In this document: positions 1-8,267 of the stretch, in pieces | Position numbering within the stretch: position 1 is the first letter of the stretch | How the letters are laid out: the number at the start of each line of letters is the position of its first letter | DNA from: an uncultured Clostridia bacterium | GTDB lineage: Bacteria > Bacillota > Clostridia > TANB77 > CAG-508 | Direction of reading: 5' to 3' | Assembly: GCA_934167685.1 (NCBI GenBank) | Contig: CAKPLQ010000020.1 | Span: forward strand, 1 to 24,807 | DNA length: 24,807 nt | Position numbers and translations under genes: made by a program | The notes under the pieces: model-generated | Told to the model about the DNA's origin: nothing | The model's input: the letters and a program-made list of their open reading frames with translations, nothing else | The model's database searches: none

Positions 1-1127
1 TGTGATGGACTTCCTCCATCTTTTTTAGATTGTATTTGATATTTTGATTTTTCAAATTCTTTTTCTGTTGTTTCTTGGATTTTCGTATTTTGAGTTCCGT
101 ATATCGTTAATCCTGCCATATTTATATAATTAGTTGCAAATGTAGTCGAAATATTATACTTCTTTGCTATGTCTTCTGTTACTTGAGAAATCAATGCATC
201 TGTATGATAAGAATATACTGCACTTTCAGTTTCTATTTTTCCCTTTTTAAAATTCAAACCTTTATCTACATTGCTTATTGCGGTATTATAGCTTGCCTCA
301 TCAATATATTTTAAATCCAACATTTTCTTTAAAACTATTTTGGTTCTTTTCGTTATTTTTTCTGTAGTGTCTTTTTCTCCAAATGGATTATAAGAATTTG
401 GAGAATTATTCATCCCCGCTAAAAATGCACATTCTTCTAAAGATAGTTCTGAAGAAGGTTTACTAAAGTAATACTGACTTCCTACTTCTACCCCATACAT
501 ATGAGGTCCAACATATATAATATTTAAATACGCTTCTAACACTTCATCTTTTGAAAGTTCTGTTTCAAGCATTTCTGCTTTCCACCATTCTTTTACTTTT
601 CTTGTAATACTATCTGTGTTATCTCCTGTAAGATTCTTTACTAGTTGCTGTGTTATTGTGCTTCCTCCATATGATGACTTTCCAAAATGCGTAATATATG
701 ATGCAATTGCTCCTCCAGTTCTTTTTATGTCTATTCCTCCATGCTTATAAAATCTCTCATCTTCTATTGCTATATATGCATTTTTCAAGTTATCTTGCAC
801 ATCATTTAGTTTTATAGGTATATTTTTTCTTGTGCATCCAAGTTTTGCAATTTCATTTTCATCACTATCAAGCACTACTGAATTCTGGAATAGCACCATT
901 TCTTTTGCTAGCATTTTCCATTGATTTGTAGAAATTCCTAAAACTACCCCAAAAATAATTATTATAACAATAATAATTCCTATAATTATTTTAGGCATCT
1001 TTTTCTTTTCTTTTTCTTCTTTATTTTTACTACGTTTAGTCTTATTTTTATCTTTTTTCTTTTCTTTCCTGAATGCTTTAGGAACATAGTTTTCATCTTC
1101 TGTTTTCTTTTTCTTTTTTTTCTTCAA
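1..1127 (-). CDS. Class A penicillin-binding protein, N-terminal part (partial)
   Basis: Bifunctional peptidoglycan glycosyltransferase/transpeptidase acting on lipid II outside the membrane; only the first ~375 residues are in the window and the transpeptidase domain lies beyond the left edge. Seen: a very basic Lys-rich cytoplasmic N-terminus (about 1-43), one membrane helix (about 46-66), then a GT51 domain with EDERFYKHGG (catalytic Glu, about 121), GGSTITQQLVKN (about 153-164), RKVKEWWKAEMLE and YLNIIYVG. The start is a TTG at 1125-1127, preceded by AGGAAAG eight bases upstream, which explains why an ATG-based search misses it; the next in-frame ATG would cut into the basic tail. It is last in the visible murB-yvcK-debranching enzyme-holA series, 17 bases after the holA stop. 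The family is certain; the exact start slightly less so. Confidence 0.9.
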   Translation of the reverse strand, partial: MKKKKKKKTEDENYVPKAFRKEKKKDKNKTKRSKNKEEKEKKKMPKIIIGIIIVIIIIFGVVLGISTNQWKMLAKEMVLFQNSVVLDSDENEIAKLGCTRKNIPIKLNDVQDNLKNAYIAIEDERFYKHGGIDIKRTGGAIASYITHFGKSSYGGSTITQQLVKNLTGDNTDSITRKVKEWWKAEMLETELSKDEVLEAYLNIIYVGPHMYGVEVGSQYYFSKPSSELSLEECAFLAGMNNSPNSYNPFGEKDTTEKITKRTKIVLKKMLDLKYIDEASYNTAISNVDKGLNFKKGKIETESAVYSYHTDALISQVTEDIAKKYNISTTFATNYINMAGLTIYGTQNTKIQETTEKEFEKSKYQIQSKKDGGSPS

Positions 1128-1144
1128 TTATATCACTTTCCTTT

Positions 1145-2170
1145 TTATGAGCAATATGCGCAAAGTATCGCCTCTAACCCTACATTTAAGTCAATTAATC
1201 CTATTTTATATTTATAGTCTAAATCTTCTAATTCTTGTATAATCTTCCTAAGTTCTGAAGTTTTAAATCCCTTTGCTTGTATTTTATATTTATTAACTAA
1301 AAATATTTGATTAGGTTTTAATTGTAAACTTTGTGCAATATCTTTGTTATAATAAGTAGCCAATTTTACAAAATATAATTTTTTAAAATGATTATATAAT
1401 GTTATTAAAATCTTCTGAATTGGTTCTTTTGATGCAATTAAATTATATAATACTTCCATTGCTTCTTTTACTTTCTTTTGTCCTAGATTATCTGTCAAAT
1501 CAAATATAATACTTTCTATTTTCTTTATACATAGTTTGTCTATATCTTGTTTTTGTATTATGCCGTTTTCTCCTGCATATTCAATAAGTTTGCGAATTTC
1601 ATTTATTAAATCTTGCATATTTGTTCCGCAACTTTCTATTAAATATTGAAGTGTATTTTCATCAACATTTACTTTGTAAGCATTACATATTGCTTTTAAT
1701 CTTTTTATAATCTGAAATGGCTTTTGTTCCTCAAAATTGCATACTGTTCCTATTTTTTCAATTGTATTATATATCGAATTCTTCTCTGCCTGATTTTCAA
1801 CAAATACCAATATTACAGATTCATTTATCATGTCTACATTTTCTTTTAGATAATTGTTTATTTTATCTTTTAATTCTTTACTTGCTCCTCCGCTTCTGCC
1901 TTTTACTTCTCTTTTAAATATCCCTGTTTCTCTTACTATTATTAATTTAGTAGTATATCCAAATGCAGGAGTTTCTATATCTGCAATTAACTCTTGAACA
2001 CTGTTCTCGTCAATATATATGTAGTTTATTCCTTTTATCATTTCTCCAAAGTTTTTCTTTATTTTATTTAGTTGCTGTTCTAATAAAAATGTATCTTCTC
2101 CATATAATAAATAAATTCCTTCGGCACATCCTTGATTTAATTGTTTTTCCAATTCTTCAACTTTTAACAT
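1145..2170 (-). CDS. holA: DNA polymerase III delta subunit
   Basis: Clamp-loader subunit that opens the beta sliding clamp during replication. The 341-residue length is normal for bacterial HolA. The N-terminus reads IYLLYGEDTFLLEQQLNKI, the family's hallmark 'G-(E/D)-(D/E)-x-(F/Y)' region near the start of the AAA+-like fold. The middle (LQYLIESCGTNMQDLINEIR) matches the usual 'N-DL-x-x-x-x-E-x-x-K' lid region, and the C-terminal half is helical with the collar-domain pattern. As in all delta subunits, no functional Walker A motif is seen. AAGGGAG lies five bases before the ATG. The gene sits between the debranching enzyme and the penicillin-binding protein, 34 bases after the former, so it is probably cotranscribed from the murB promoter. 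Confidence 0.93.
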   Translation of the reverse strand: MLKVEELEKQLNQGCAEGIYLLYGEDTFLLEQQLNKIKKNFGEMIKGINYIYIDENSVQELIADIETPAFGYTTKLIIVRETGIFKREVKGRSGGASKELKDKINNYLKENVDMINESVILVFVENQAEKNSIYNTIEKIGTVCNFEEQKPFQIIKRLKAICNAYKVNVDENTLQYLIESCGTNMQDLINEIRKLIEYAGENGIIQKQDIDKLCIKKIESIIFDLTDNLGQKKVKEAMEVLYNLIASKEPIQKILITLYNHFKKLYFVKLATYYNKDIAQSLQLKPNQIFLVNKYKIQAKGFKTSELRKIIQELEDLDYKYKIGLIDLNVGLEAILCAYCS

Positions 2171-2204
2171 GTCTACTCCCTTTATATAAATTAAGAAATT
2201 TTAT

Positions 2205-4205
2205 TTAAACTCCTAATATGATGCGAAAGACTTCTGCAACACTCCAAGCTTGTGCAAAAGCACCTTTAGGAGCATATGGTCTTTTAGAATCATATATCTC
2301 TGCAATACTTCCAACACATCCTCTTTCACTAATTTCTTTAGAGAATGTTTTAGTCACATTTTCAATAAAAGCATTTAATTGCTCTTCATATTTAGTTTTA
2401 TCTTTTTTTGTTTTGCTACTTATTGCTAATCTTTTTAATGCATTATAATATGGACCTAAAAGCCATGTCCAAGTAATTCCTTGATGATAACTAAAGTCTC
2501 TTCTATATCCATCGCCTTCGTATACTTCAACATAGTTTTCTTCGCCTTTAGCTAATGATTTTAAACCATAATTATTTAATAGCTTTTTAGTAACTGTTTC
2601 AAACATATTTCTTGCTTCTTCTGACGTAGCATCTAATACGGGATATGTTAAACTTAATGCAAATAATTGGTTTGGTCTAATTTTTCCATCTCCAAGTACA
2701 TCATATAAACATTTTCTACGTTTATTATAGAATTTACTTTGATATGATTTTTTGCATTTTGTAGCCATTTTTTCATATTTTTTAGATTTATCTGTTTCAT
2801 TATTACTTATTGCAAGCTCTTGCATTATTTTTAATGCATTATACCACATTGCATTTATTTCTACTGCTTTACCATTACGAGGAGTTACTGCTATTCCTGC
2901 ATATTTTGCATCCATCCATGTATTTTGTGTATTTTCTGTTCCAGAAACAATTAGTCCATCTGTATCCATATAAATATTATTATTGTCTAAGTCTATTCCT
3001 TTTGCATAATTTTCTATAATATTTTCCATTTTAGGATAAATGTCTTGCATTACAAATTGATAATCATTTGTGTATTCAAGATATTTTTTTACTTGTTCAA
3101 AAAATAGTAATGATGCATCAACACTATTATATAATGGCCTATAATCATCTTCACTGTAAGTGTTTGGAATTAGTCCATATTTTATATCTCTAATGCAATG
3201 TTGCAAGACCTTTTTGGCATTTTCAAATCTCTTGGTTACTAAAAATAATCCTTCAAATGAGATTAATGTATCTCTCATCCAGTCTAAAAACCATGGATAC
3301 CCTGCTATTGCTGAATATGTATTAAATAGAGGTCTTTTTATTATAAAATTATCTGTTGCTATTAAAAAAGTTTTTATTAGCTCGTCTTTATCAGTACCTA
3401 GCAATCCAGATTTATTAAAAATTTTATTTAGACGAATTGTTTCTTTTAATATTAATGCCCTTACATCTAATTCTTCTATATTTTCTTCGGTTGAACATAT
3501 AAAAGAAATTTCTTTTTCTTCATTTGGTTCAATTTCTATTTCATACCTTCCTGGAACAACATGATTTTCTTCTGGTTCAAATCCTCTTTTTTCTTCTTCT
3601 ATGTAAAACATATTGTAAAATATATCATCTTTGTGTTCTATATAATTTCCATCATTTATTGTAATATAAATTGGATTTCCATCATCTATTTCAACTTCTA
3701 ATTTTTTATTTTTCATCTGTTGTTTTAGTTTAAATTGATGGTCTTTGTTTATTCCATGAGCATTTCTAAAGTTCATTACTGGTGCTAATATTAATTTTGA
3801 ATGTTTAGCACCATTTTTAATTTTATAATATACTCCAACTGTATTTTTAAAATGTTCCATACAAATTGTTTTGGTAATAACAACACCATCTACTTTATAC
3901 TCAAATGTTGGAAGTATTTCTTTGGTAAAGCTCTCTTGGTATTTGTATCCTTTAGAAATATAATTTTTTCCAACATTTGTGAATAATTCGTATTTTATTC
4001 CATCAATTTCTATACTTTCATCTAATTTTGATAATATCAATCTTCTTCTAGCAGGAGGAATTATAGGGCTTACAAGTAACCCATGATATTTTCTTGTATT
4101 AGCTCCTATTATTGTTGATGACGCAAATCCTCCTATTCCATTTGTTATTATCCACTCTTTTTCTAATGCCTTATCCAATTCTAATTCTTCTTTGGCATAT
4201 CTCAT
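2205..4205 (-). CDS. Archaeal-type glycogen debranching enzyme (amylo-alpha-1,6-glucosidase, GH133-like)
   Basis: Predicted cytoplasmic enzyme that hydrolyses alpha-1,6-linked branch stubs in glycogen or limit dextrins. The 666-residue protein has an N-terminal domain opening with EWIITNGIGGFASSTIIGAN (about 17-36) followed by TRKYHGLLVSP. This is the signature of the single-domain debranching enzymes of archaea and Clostridia. From about residue 270 comes an (alpha/alpha)6 barrel with GYPWFLDWMRDT (about 302-313, carrying likely catalytic Asp residues), TQNTWMDAK and GYRRDFSYHQGITWTWLLGP. No signal peptide is present. A GAGGAGG site lies ten bases before the ATG. It follows yvcK by 20 bases and precedes holA by 34. 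Co-expression with a carbon-flux/cell-wall regulator is suggestive, but no other glycogen genes are in the window. Confidence 0.92.
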   Translation of the reverse strand: MRYAKEELELDKALEKEWIITNGIGGFASSTIIGANTRKYHGLLVSPIIPPARRRLILSKLDESIEIDGIKYELFTNVGKNYISKGYKYQESFTKEILPTFEYKVDGVVITKTICMEHFKNTVGVYYKIKNGAKHSKLILAPVMNFRNAHGINKDHQFKLKQQMKNKKLEVEIDDGNPIYITINDGNYIEHKDDIFYNMFYIEEEKRGFEPEENHVVPGRYEIEIEPNEEKEISFICSTEENIEELDVRALILKETIRLNKIFNKSGLLGTDKDELIKTFLIATDNFIIKRPLFNTYSAIAGYPWFLDWMRDTLISFEGLFLVTKRFENAKKVLQHCIRDIKYGLIPNTYSEDDYRPLYNSVDASLLFFEQVKKYLEYTNDYQFVMQDIYPKMENIIENYAKGIDLDNNNIYMDTDGLIVSGTENTQNTWMDAKYAGIAVTPRNGKAVEINAMWYNALKIMQELAISNNETDKSKKYEKMATKCKKSYQSKFYNKRRKCLYDVLGDGKIRPNQLFALSLTYPVLDATSEEARNMFETVTKKLLNNYGLKSLAKGEENYVEVYEGDGYRRDFSYHQGITWTWLLGPYYNALKRLAISSKTKKDKTKYEEQLNAFIENVTKTFSKEISERGCVGSIAEIYDSKRPYAPKGAFAQAWSVAEVFRIILGV

Positions 4206-4225
4206 ATTTTTTATTCCTCCTCTGT

Positions 4226-5740
4226 TTATCTTCTTTTTCTAGGAATCTCTTCTCCAGATTCTTTTATCGACCTTATTCTATCACTATATTTAGCACTAAA
4301 TTTACTTTGCTTTTTGCCCCTGTTCTTTTTATTTGGGTCAATTCCTTTTCTTTCAGCTTTTTTATCTTTCTTTCTCTTCTCTTTTTTTAGTTTATTTATT
4401 CTTTTATCTGATTGCAATTTTGCATTTAACATTATATATGATGGGTCATTCTCTTTGTCTTGGAATTTCATATCATTACATATTAATGTGATTGCAGATT
4501 CTGCAATCATATATGGGTCATGTCTTATTTTTCCATCAACTATTTTTGAAATATTTTTCTTTATAAATTTTATTCTTTTTAATGCTGGGTCATTTATTTT
4601 TTGTTCAACCAGGTCTGCACCTTCTCTGTTATACATTTTTATGTATTCTGGTACTACTTCTCCTGTATCATAAATACAATAATCTATTAAACCATCTCCA
4701 CAATGTTCTATTATTGCTTTTATATGGTCTTCTACTGAGTAATCATCTGTTTGACCTGGTTCTGTCATTATATTATTTACATATATTTTTATTGCCTTGC
4801 TCTCTTTTATTGCTTTTGCAACTCCATTTACTAATAAGTTTGGAATTACATTTGTATATAAACTTCCTGGACCTATTATTATACTATCCGCTTCTTTTAT
4901 TGCTTCTAACACTCCTGGTGCAGGTCTACAGTTTGATGGTTTTAAATATACTCTGTTTATTCTTGTCATCTTGTCATTCACTATTTCTGGTATTTTATCT
5001 TTTTCTTCTACTACATATCCATTTTCTAGCTCTGCACATATTTTCATTTCTTCTGTTGTTACAGGTTTTACATCACCTACTATTTTGAATATAGAATTAC
5101 TTTTTTCTATTGATTGTGTATCATTTTTGTAAATTTCTTTCATTGCAGTAAAGTATATATCAGAAAATTTTAACCCTCTTAGGCTTGTGTTTTTCATTTC
5201 ATGATTTAATAGTTTTTCTAATTCGTTTGTTTCTTCTGCAGATAATGCTGAAATACTTTCTTTTACTTCTTCAAATGGAAGTGCAGTTCCTAAGGCTCTT
5301 CTTGAGCTATTAGGCTGTTTTCCATATTCTGATACTGCAACTATTGCAGTTATATTATCTGTATATCTTTTCATCCCTGTTAATACAGTATTTAATCCTG
5401 CTCCTCCGCCAATTGCTACTATTTTAGGACCTTTATCATATATTCTTCTATCAAATATTAGTGATTTTACATTTACATTTTTTCTTTTTTTCATTCTGTC
5501 ATCTGTTGCTTCTATAAATAATTCCATATTTCTTTTATTTAAAAATATTAGTCCTAAAACTATACAGGTAAATCCTATTACAAATACTACTATTACTTTA
5601 CCAGCATCTGCAATTTCCATTTCTTTTTGTACTAATATTTTTGCAATTCCATAACAAGTTAATACAATTCCTACTAATATTAAAAATATCCATCTTTTCA
5701 TTTTTGAGCTTGATTTTAGCCAATGTCCTAGTCCGTTCAT
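4226..5740 (-). CDS. yvcK: YvcK/CofD-like family protein, divergent ligand-binding motifs
   Basis: In Bacillus and Clostridia YvcK (gluconeogenesis factor, UPF0052) binds a nucleotide sugar and tunes carbon flow into peptidoglycan. Seen: two N-terminal membrane helices (about 15-37 and 48-67), a CofD-like Rossmann domain from about 105 with VAIGGGAGLNTVLTGMKRYT (107-126), then GPGSLYTNVIPNLLV (290-304) and NNIMTEPGQT (322-331), and a strongly basic 60-residue tail. The 504-residue length fits the membrane-anchored clostridial form. Odd: the usual 'VADDGGSSGRLR...LPPGDIRNCL' block is replaced by VSEYGKQPNSSRRALGTALP and FEEVKESISAL, and the usual 'GHS-GNL' loop by GLKFSDIYF. The reading frame is intact through these regions, so this is divergence and not a frameshift. 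It follows murB by 17 bases, but rapZ and whiA are missing. Confidence 0.85.
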   Translation of the reverse strand: MNGLGHWLKSSSKMKRWIFLILVGIVLTCYGIAKILVQKEMEIADAGKVIVVFVIGFTCIVLGLIFLNKRNMELFIEATDDRMKKRKNVNVKSLIFDRRIYDKGPKIVAIGGGAGLNTVLTGMKRYTDNITAIVAVSEYGKQPNSSRRALGTALPFEEVKESISALSAEETNELEKLLNHEMKNTSLRGLKFSDIYFTAMKEIYKNDTQSIEKSNSIFKIVGDVKPVTTEEMKICAELENGYVVEEKDKIPEIVNDKMTRINRVYLKPSNCRPAPGVLEAIKEADSIIIGPGSLYTNVIPNLLVNGVAKAIKESKAIKIYVNNIMTEPGQTDDYSVEDHIKAIIEHCGDGLIDYCIYDTGEVVPEYIKMYNREGADLVEQKINDPALKRIKFIKKNISKIVDGKIRHDPYMIAESAITLICNDMKFQDKENDPSYIMLNAKLQSDKRINKLKKEKRKKDKKAERKGIDPNKKNRGKKQSKFSAKYSDRIRSIKESGEEIPRKRR

Positions 5741-5757
5741 ATTATCATCCTTTCAAC

Positions 5758-6657
5758 TTATATAATTTCTATTTCTTGCTCTATTTTCTTTCCAAATTTT
5801 TTATATACCTGTTCTTTGGTATATTCCATTAATTTTATTACATCTTGTGCTGTTGCATTGTTTTTATTTATTATAAATCCTGCATGTTTTTCAGAAATTT
5901 GCGCTCCTCCTATTTGATACCCTTTTAGCCCACATTCATCTATTAATTTTGCAGTGACAAAGTCTGTTCCTCTTTTAAATGTACTTCCTGCACTTGGATA
6001 TTCTATAGGTTGTTTTTCTTTTCTATATGTTGCATATTCTGTCATTTTTTCTTTTATCTCTTCTGCATTACCTTTTTTTAGTTGCATTTCTACTTCTAAT
6101 ATTATATAGTCTTTTTCTGCAAATAAGCTTTTTCTGTATTCAAATTTAGCTTGTTCATTTGTAATTGTATGAACTTCTCCATCTCTTGTCATATATGTTA
6201 CAGTTTTTACTATATCTTTCATTTCGCTTCCATGTGCACCTGCATTCATTCTTATTGCCCCACCGATTGTACCTGGTATTCCTGATGCAAATTCAAAGCC
6301 TGCAATTTCTTCTTTTAAGCATTTTTGTGCTATTGTTCCAAGTTTGATTCCACTACCAACTGTTATTAGTATTTCGTCATTTTGTATATGTTCATCTATT
6401 TTTTCTATTTCTATTTTTAATACTATTCCTTTTATTCCATCATCTGAAACTAACAAATTGCTTCCGTTTCCTATTACTGTTAATGGAATATTATCTTTTT
6501 TTTCATATTCTAATATATTTCTTAATTGTTCTATTGTTTTTATTTTTATAAAGCATTCTGCTGGCCCACCAATTTTAAATGATGTATGCTTATTCATTGG
6601 TTCATTTATATAGATATTTTCTTTAGGAATAAATTTTTGAATTTCATTTACATTCAT
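5758..6657 (-). CDS. murB: UDP-N-acetylenolpyruvoylglucosamine reductase
   Basis: FAD/NADPH enzyme that reduces UDP-GlcNAc-enolpyruvate to UDP-MurNAc, the second committed step of peptidoglycan synthesis, in the cytoplasm. Motifs: NKHTSFKIGGPAECF, the FAD-binding VIGNGSNLLVSDDGI, FASGIPGTIGGAIRMNAGAH, PSAGSTFKR (catalytic Ser in the middle), QIGGAQISEKHAGFIIN and a final Glu-containing helix. The chosen start (MNVNEIQ, 299 residues) has AAGGAGG 12 bases upstream. A longer reading from an ATG at 6696 is unlikely because that ATG falls inside the predicted -10 element. It appears to be the first gene of the minus-strand operon and is divergent from nfeD. Confidence 0.94.
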   Translation of the reverse strand: MNVNEIQKFIPKENIYINEPMNKHTSFKIGGPAECFIKIKTIEQLRNILEYEKKDNIPLTVIGNGSNLLVSDDGIKGIVLKIEIEKIDEHIQNDEILITVGSGIKLGTIAQKCLKEEIAGFEFASGIPGTIGGAIRMNAGAHGSEMKDIVKTVTYMTRDGEVHTITNEQAKFEYRKSLFAEKDYIILEVEMQLKKGNAEEIKEKMTEYATYRKEKQPIEYPSAGSTFKRGTDFVTAKLIDECGLKGYQIGGAQISEKHAGFIINKNNATAQDVIKLMEYTKEQVYKKFGKKIEQEIEII

Positions 6658-6686
6658 ATTTAATTTTTTCCTCCTTAACAATTCCA

Positions 6687-6715
6687 ATCTTATCATTTTT
6701 TTCCTAATTTTACAA
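6687..6715 (-). promoter_or_regulatory. Predicted sigma-A promoter of the murB operon
   Basis: On the minus strand TTGTAA (6710-6715) and TAAGAT (6687-6692) are separated by 17 bases. A TG dinucleotide one base before the -10 makes it an extended -10 promoter. Predicted transcription start is near 6680, leaving a short leader before the ATG at 6657. Prediction only. Confidence 0.6.
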
Positions 6716-6734
6716 GAATTTTTGCCAAATCTCT

Positions 6735-6762
6735 TTGATTTTTCTTAATTTTATAGTATAAT
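6735..6762 (+). promoter_or_regulatory. Predicted sigma-A promoter of nfeD-SPFH
   Basis: TTGATT (6735-6740), a 16-base spacer and a perfect TATAAT (6757-6762). It is back to back with the murB promoter about 20 bases away, so the two operons share one short control region. Confidence 0.65.
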
Positions 6763-6800
6763 ATAAGTGTGTTAAATTATATATGATTGGAGGTCATACT

Positions 6801-7238
6801 ATGTGGCAAATATGGTTGATTGCTTCTGGTGTATTTTTCGTAATAGAAATCTTTACGGTGGGATTTTTAATATTTTGGTTAGGAGTCGCTGCACTATTGG
6901 CAATGCTGGTAAGTTTTTTCACAAATAGTATAATTCTTCAAACCTCTGTATTCGTTATCGCATCAGGCTTACTTATTTTTGCAACTCGACCTTTAGCAAA
7001 TAAAATTGTAAAAAAAGATGCTATTCCAACTAATGTTTATTCACTTGTTGGAAAAAAAGGTATAGTTATTGAAGATATTAACTGGGCTAACGGTACAGGT
7101 CAAATAAAAGTAGAAGGCGATATATGGTCAGCCAAAACTAAAGAAAAAGTAAATATTCCAAAAGGCACAGAAGTCGAAATTGAGAGTATTGAAGGTGTTA
7201 AAGTCTATGTTACGCCAACAATGCAACTTTTAAAATAG
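6801..7238 (+). CDS. NfeD-family membrane protein (short form with C-terminal OB fold)
   Basis: NfeD proteins are membrane partners of SPFH/stomatin-type proteins. Seen: about four hydrophobic segments in the first 65 residues, beginning MWQIWLIASGVFFVIEIFTV, then a soluble beta-rich C-terminal part (about 75-145) with GKKGIVIEDI and GQIKVEGDIWSAKTKE, the typical NfeD OB-fold pattern. There is no ClpP-like serine protease domain, so this is the short form. The start at 6801 is preferred: GGAGG lies seven bases before it, whereas the in-frame ATG at 6783 would put that ribosome site inside the coding region. It is followed by the SPFH gene, its near-universal partner. Confidence 0.9.
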   Translation: MWQIWLIASGVFFVIEIFTVGFLIFWLGVAALLAMLVSFFTNSIILQTSVFVIASGLLIFATRPLANKIVKKDAIPTNVYSLVGKKGIVIEDINWANGTGQIKVEGDIWSAKTKEKVNIPKGTEVEIESIEGVKVYVTPTMQLLK

Positions 7239-7263
7239 TTATTTAAATTTTAAATTTATATAA

Positions 7264-7302
7264 TCGCTTTTGCGAAATATTTGTAGCAAGCAGAACTTGC
7301 TA
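7264..7302 (+). repeat. Two tandem short hairpins in the nfeD-SPFH gap
   Basis: In the 77-base gap, TCGC-TTTT-GCGA (7264-7275) and TAGCAAG-CAGAA-CTTGCTA (7284-7290 paired with 7296-7302) form two perfect small stems. The second ends at the base before the GAAGGAGG ribosome site. Neither is followed by a U tract, so they are not terminators. They might affect mRNA processing or translation of the second gene. Confidence 0.5.
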
Positions 7303-7315
7303 GAAGGAGGAATTT

Positions 7316-8218
7316 ATGTACTTTTTACTTGCATTACTAGTTATAATAATAATTATAGCAGTTAAATCAATTAAAGTCGTTAGACAATCTGAGGTGTATA
7401 TTATAGAAAGATTAGGTAGATTTCACAAAGTCGCTGATGCTGGTCTTACAATAATAATACCATTTTTCGACCATGTAAGAAGTGTTGTTAGTTTAAAACA
7501 ACAAACTATGGACGTACCACCTCAAGGCGTTATTACTAAAGATAATGTTACAATTACAATAGATACAGTTGTATTTTATCAAATCACTGACCCAGCTAAG
7601 GCAGTTTATGAAATTCAAAGTTTAAAGAAAGGTATTGAATATCTTGCTATCACAACAATTCGTGATATAGTTGGTAAAATGGATTTAGATGAAACATTTA
7701 GTTCTAGAGATGGAATTAACTCTCAATTAAGAACAATTCTTGATGATGCTACAGATAGATGGGGATGTAAAATTGATAGAGTTGAAATTAAAGATATTAC
7801 ACCACCTGCTGACATCAGAGATGCAATGGAAAAACAAATGAATGCAGAAAGAAATAAAAGAGCTTTAATTCTTGAAGCTGAAGCTCAAAAACAATCTGCT
7901 GTTACTATTGCAGAAGGTAAAAAACAAGCTGCTATTCTAGAAGCTGAAGCTGATAGAGAAGCTAGAATTCGTAGAGCCGCCGGTGAAGCACAAGCTATTA
8001 AATCTGTTGCTGAAGCTAAAGCTCAAGAAATTACTATGGTATATGATGCAATTAAAGCTTCTGACCCAGATGAAAAACTTGTTCAAATAAAATCTCTTGA
8101 AGCTCTTGAAGAAATTGCCAAAGGAGATGCTAACAAAGTATTCATCCCATTTGAAGCTACTAGTGCTTTAAGCAGTTTAGGTACTGCCAAAGAAATGTTT
8201 AAAGATGATAAAAAATAA
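7316..8218 (+). CDS. SPFH/band 7 domain protein (paraslipin/QmcA type)
   Basis: Membrane-anchored scaffold protein of the stomatin/prohibitin/flotillin superfamily, thought to oligomerise on the membrane and organise or regulate membrane proteins. Seen in 300 residues: an N-terminal hydrophobic anchor (about 1-17), a band 7 domain starting VVRQSEVYIIERLGRFHKV (about 22-40) and running through QQTMDVPPQGVITKDNVTIT, then KDITPPADIRDAMEKQMNAE, and an Ala/Glu-rich coiled coil (about 180-245) of the kind used for oligomerisation. The paraslipin ending 'IKSLEALEEIAKG...VFIPFE' is present. AGAAGGAGG precedes the ATG. It pairs with nfeD and ends in a strong terminator. A protease-regulator role as for HflK/C is possible but not shown. 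Confidence 0.92.
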   Translation: MYFLLALLVIIIIIAVKSIKVVRQSEVYIIERLGRFHKVADAGLTIIIPFFDHVRSVVSLKQQTMDVPPQGVITKDNVTITIDTVVFYQITDPAKAVYEIQSLKKGIEYLAITTIRDIVGKMDLDETFSSRDGINSQLRTILDDATDRWGCKIDRVEIKDITPPADIRDAMEKQMNAERNKRALILEAEAQKQSAVTIAEGKKQAAILEAEADREARIRRAAGEAQAIKSVAEAKAQEITMVYDAIKASDPDEKLVQIKSLEALEEIAKGDANKVFIPFEATSALSSLGTAKEMFKDDKK

Positions 8219-8230
8219 CATTCTATTATC

Positions 8231-8261
8231 AAAAAACTCTGATTAAAAATCAGAGTTTTTT
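8231..8261 (+). terminator. Bidirectional Rho-independent terminator
   Basis: A 14-bp perfect stem (8231-8244 with 8248-8261), core ACTCTGATT/AATCAGAGT, with a 3-base loop. It has an A tract on the left and a T tract on the right, so it can stop both the SPFH transcript and the converging cation transporter transcript, whose stop codon begins seven bases away. Confidence 0.9.
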
Positions 8262-8267
8262 ATATTT

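Noticed and set aside
4582..5088. 168-codon plus-strand open frame very rich in Leu, opposite yvcK
   Set aside because: It is the antisense of a real gene in AT-rich DNA: almost only Leu/Ser/Phe/Tyr, no ribosome site, no family resemblance. The same holds for the other plus-strand frames opposite minus-strand genes.
4900..5420. Frameshift or sequencing error as the cause of the unusual YvcK motifs
   Set aside because: The frame is continuous with normal family residues before and after each altered segment, and no alternative frame restores the usual motif by eye.
6658..6696. Longer murB start at 6696
   Set aside because: The AAGGAGG site and the -10 element fall inside this extension, so the shorter start fits better.
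6783..6800. Longer nfeD start at 6783
   Set aside because: The GGAGG site lies inside this extension; the ATG at 6801 has correct spacing.
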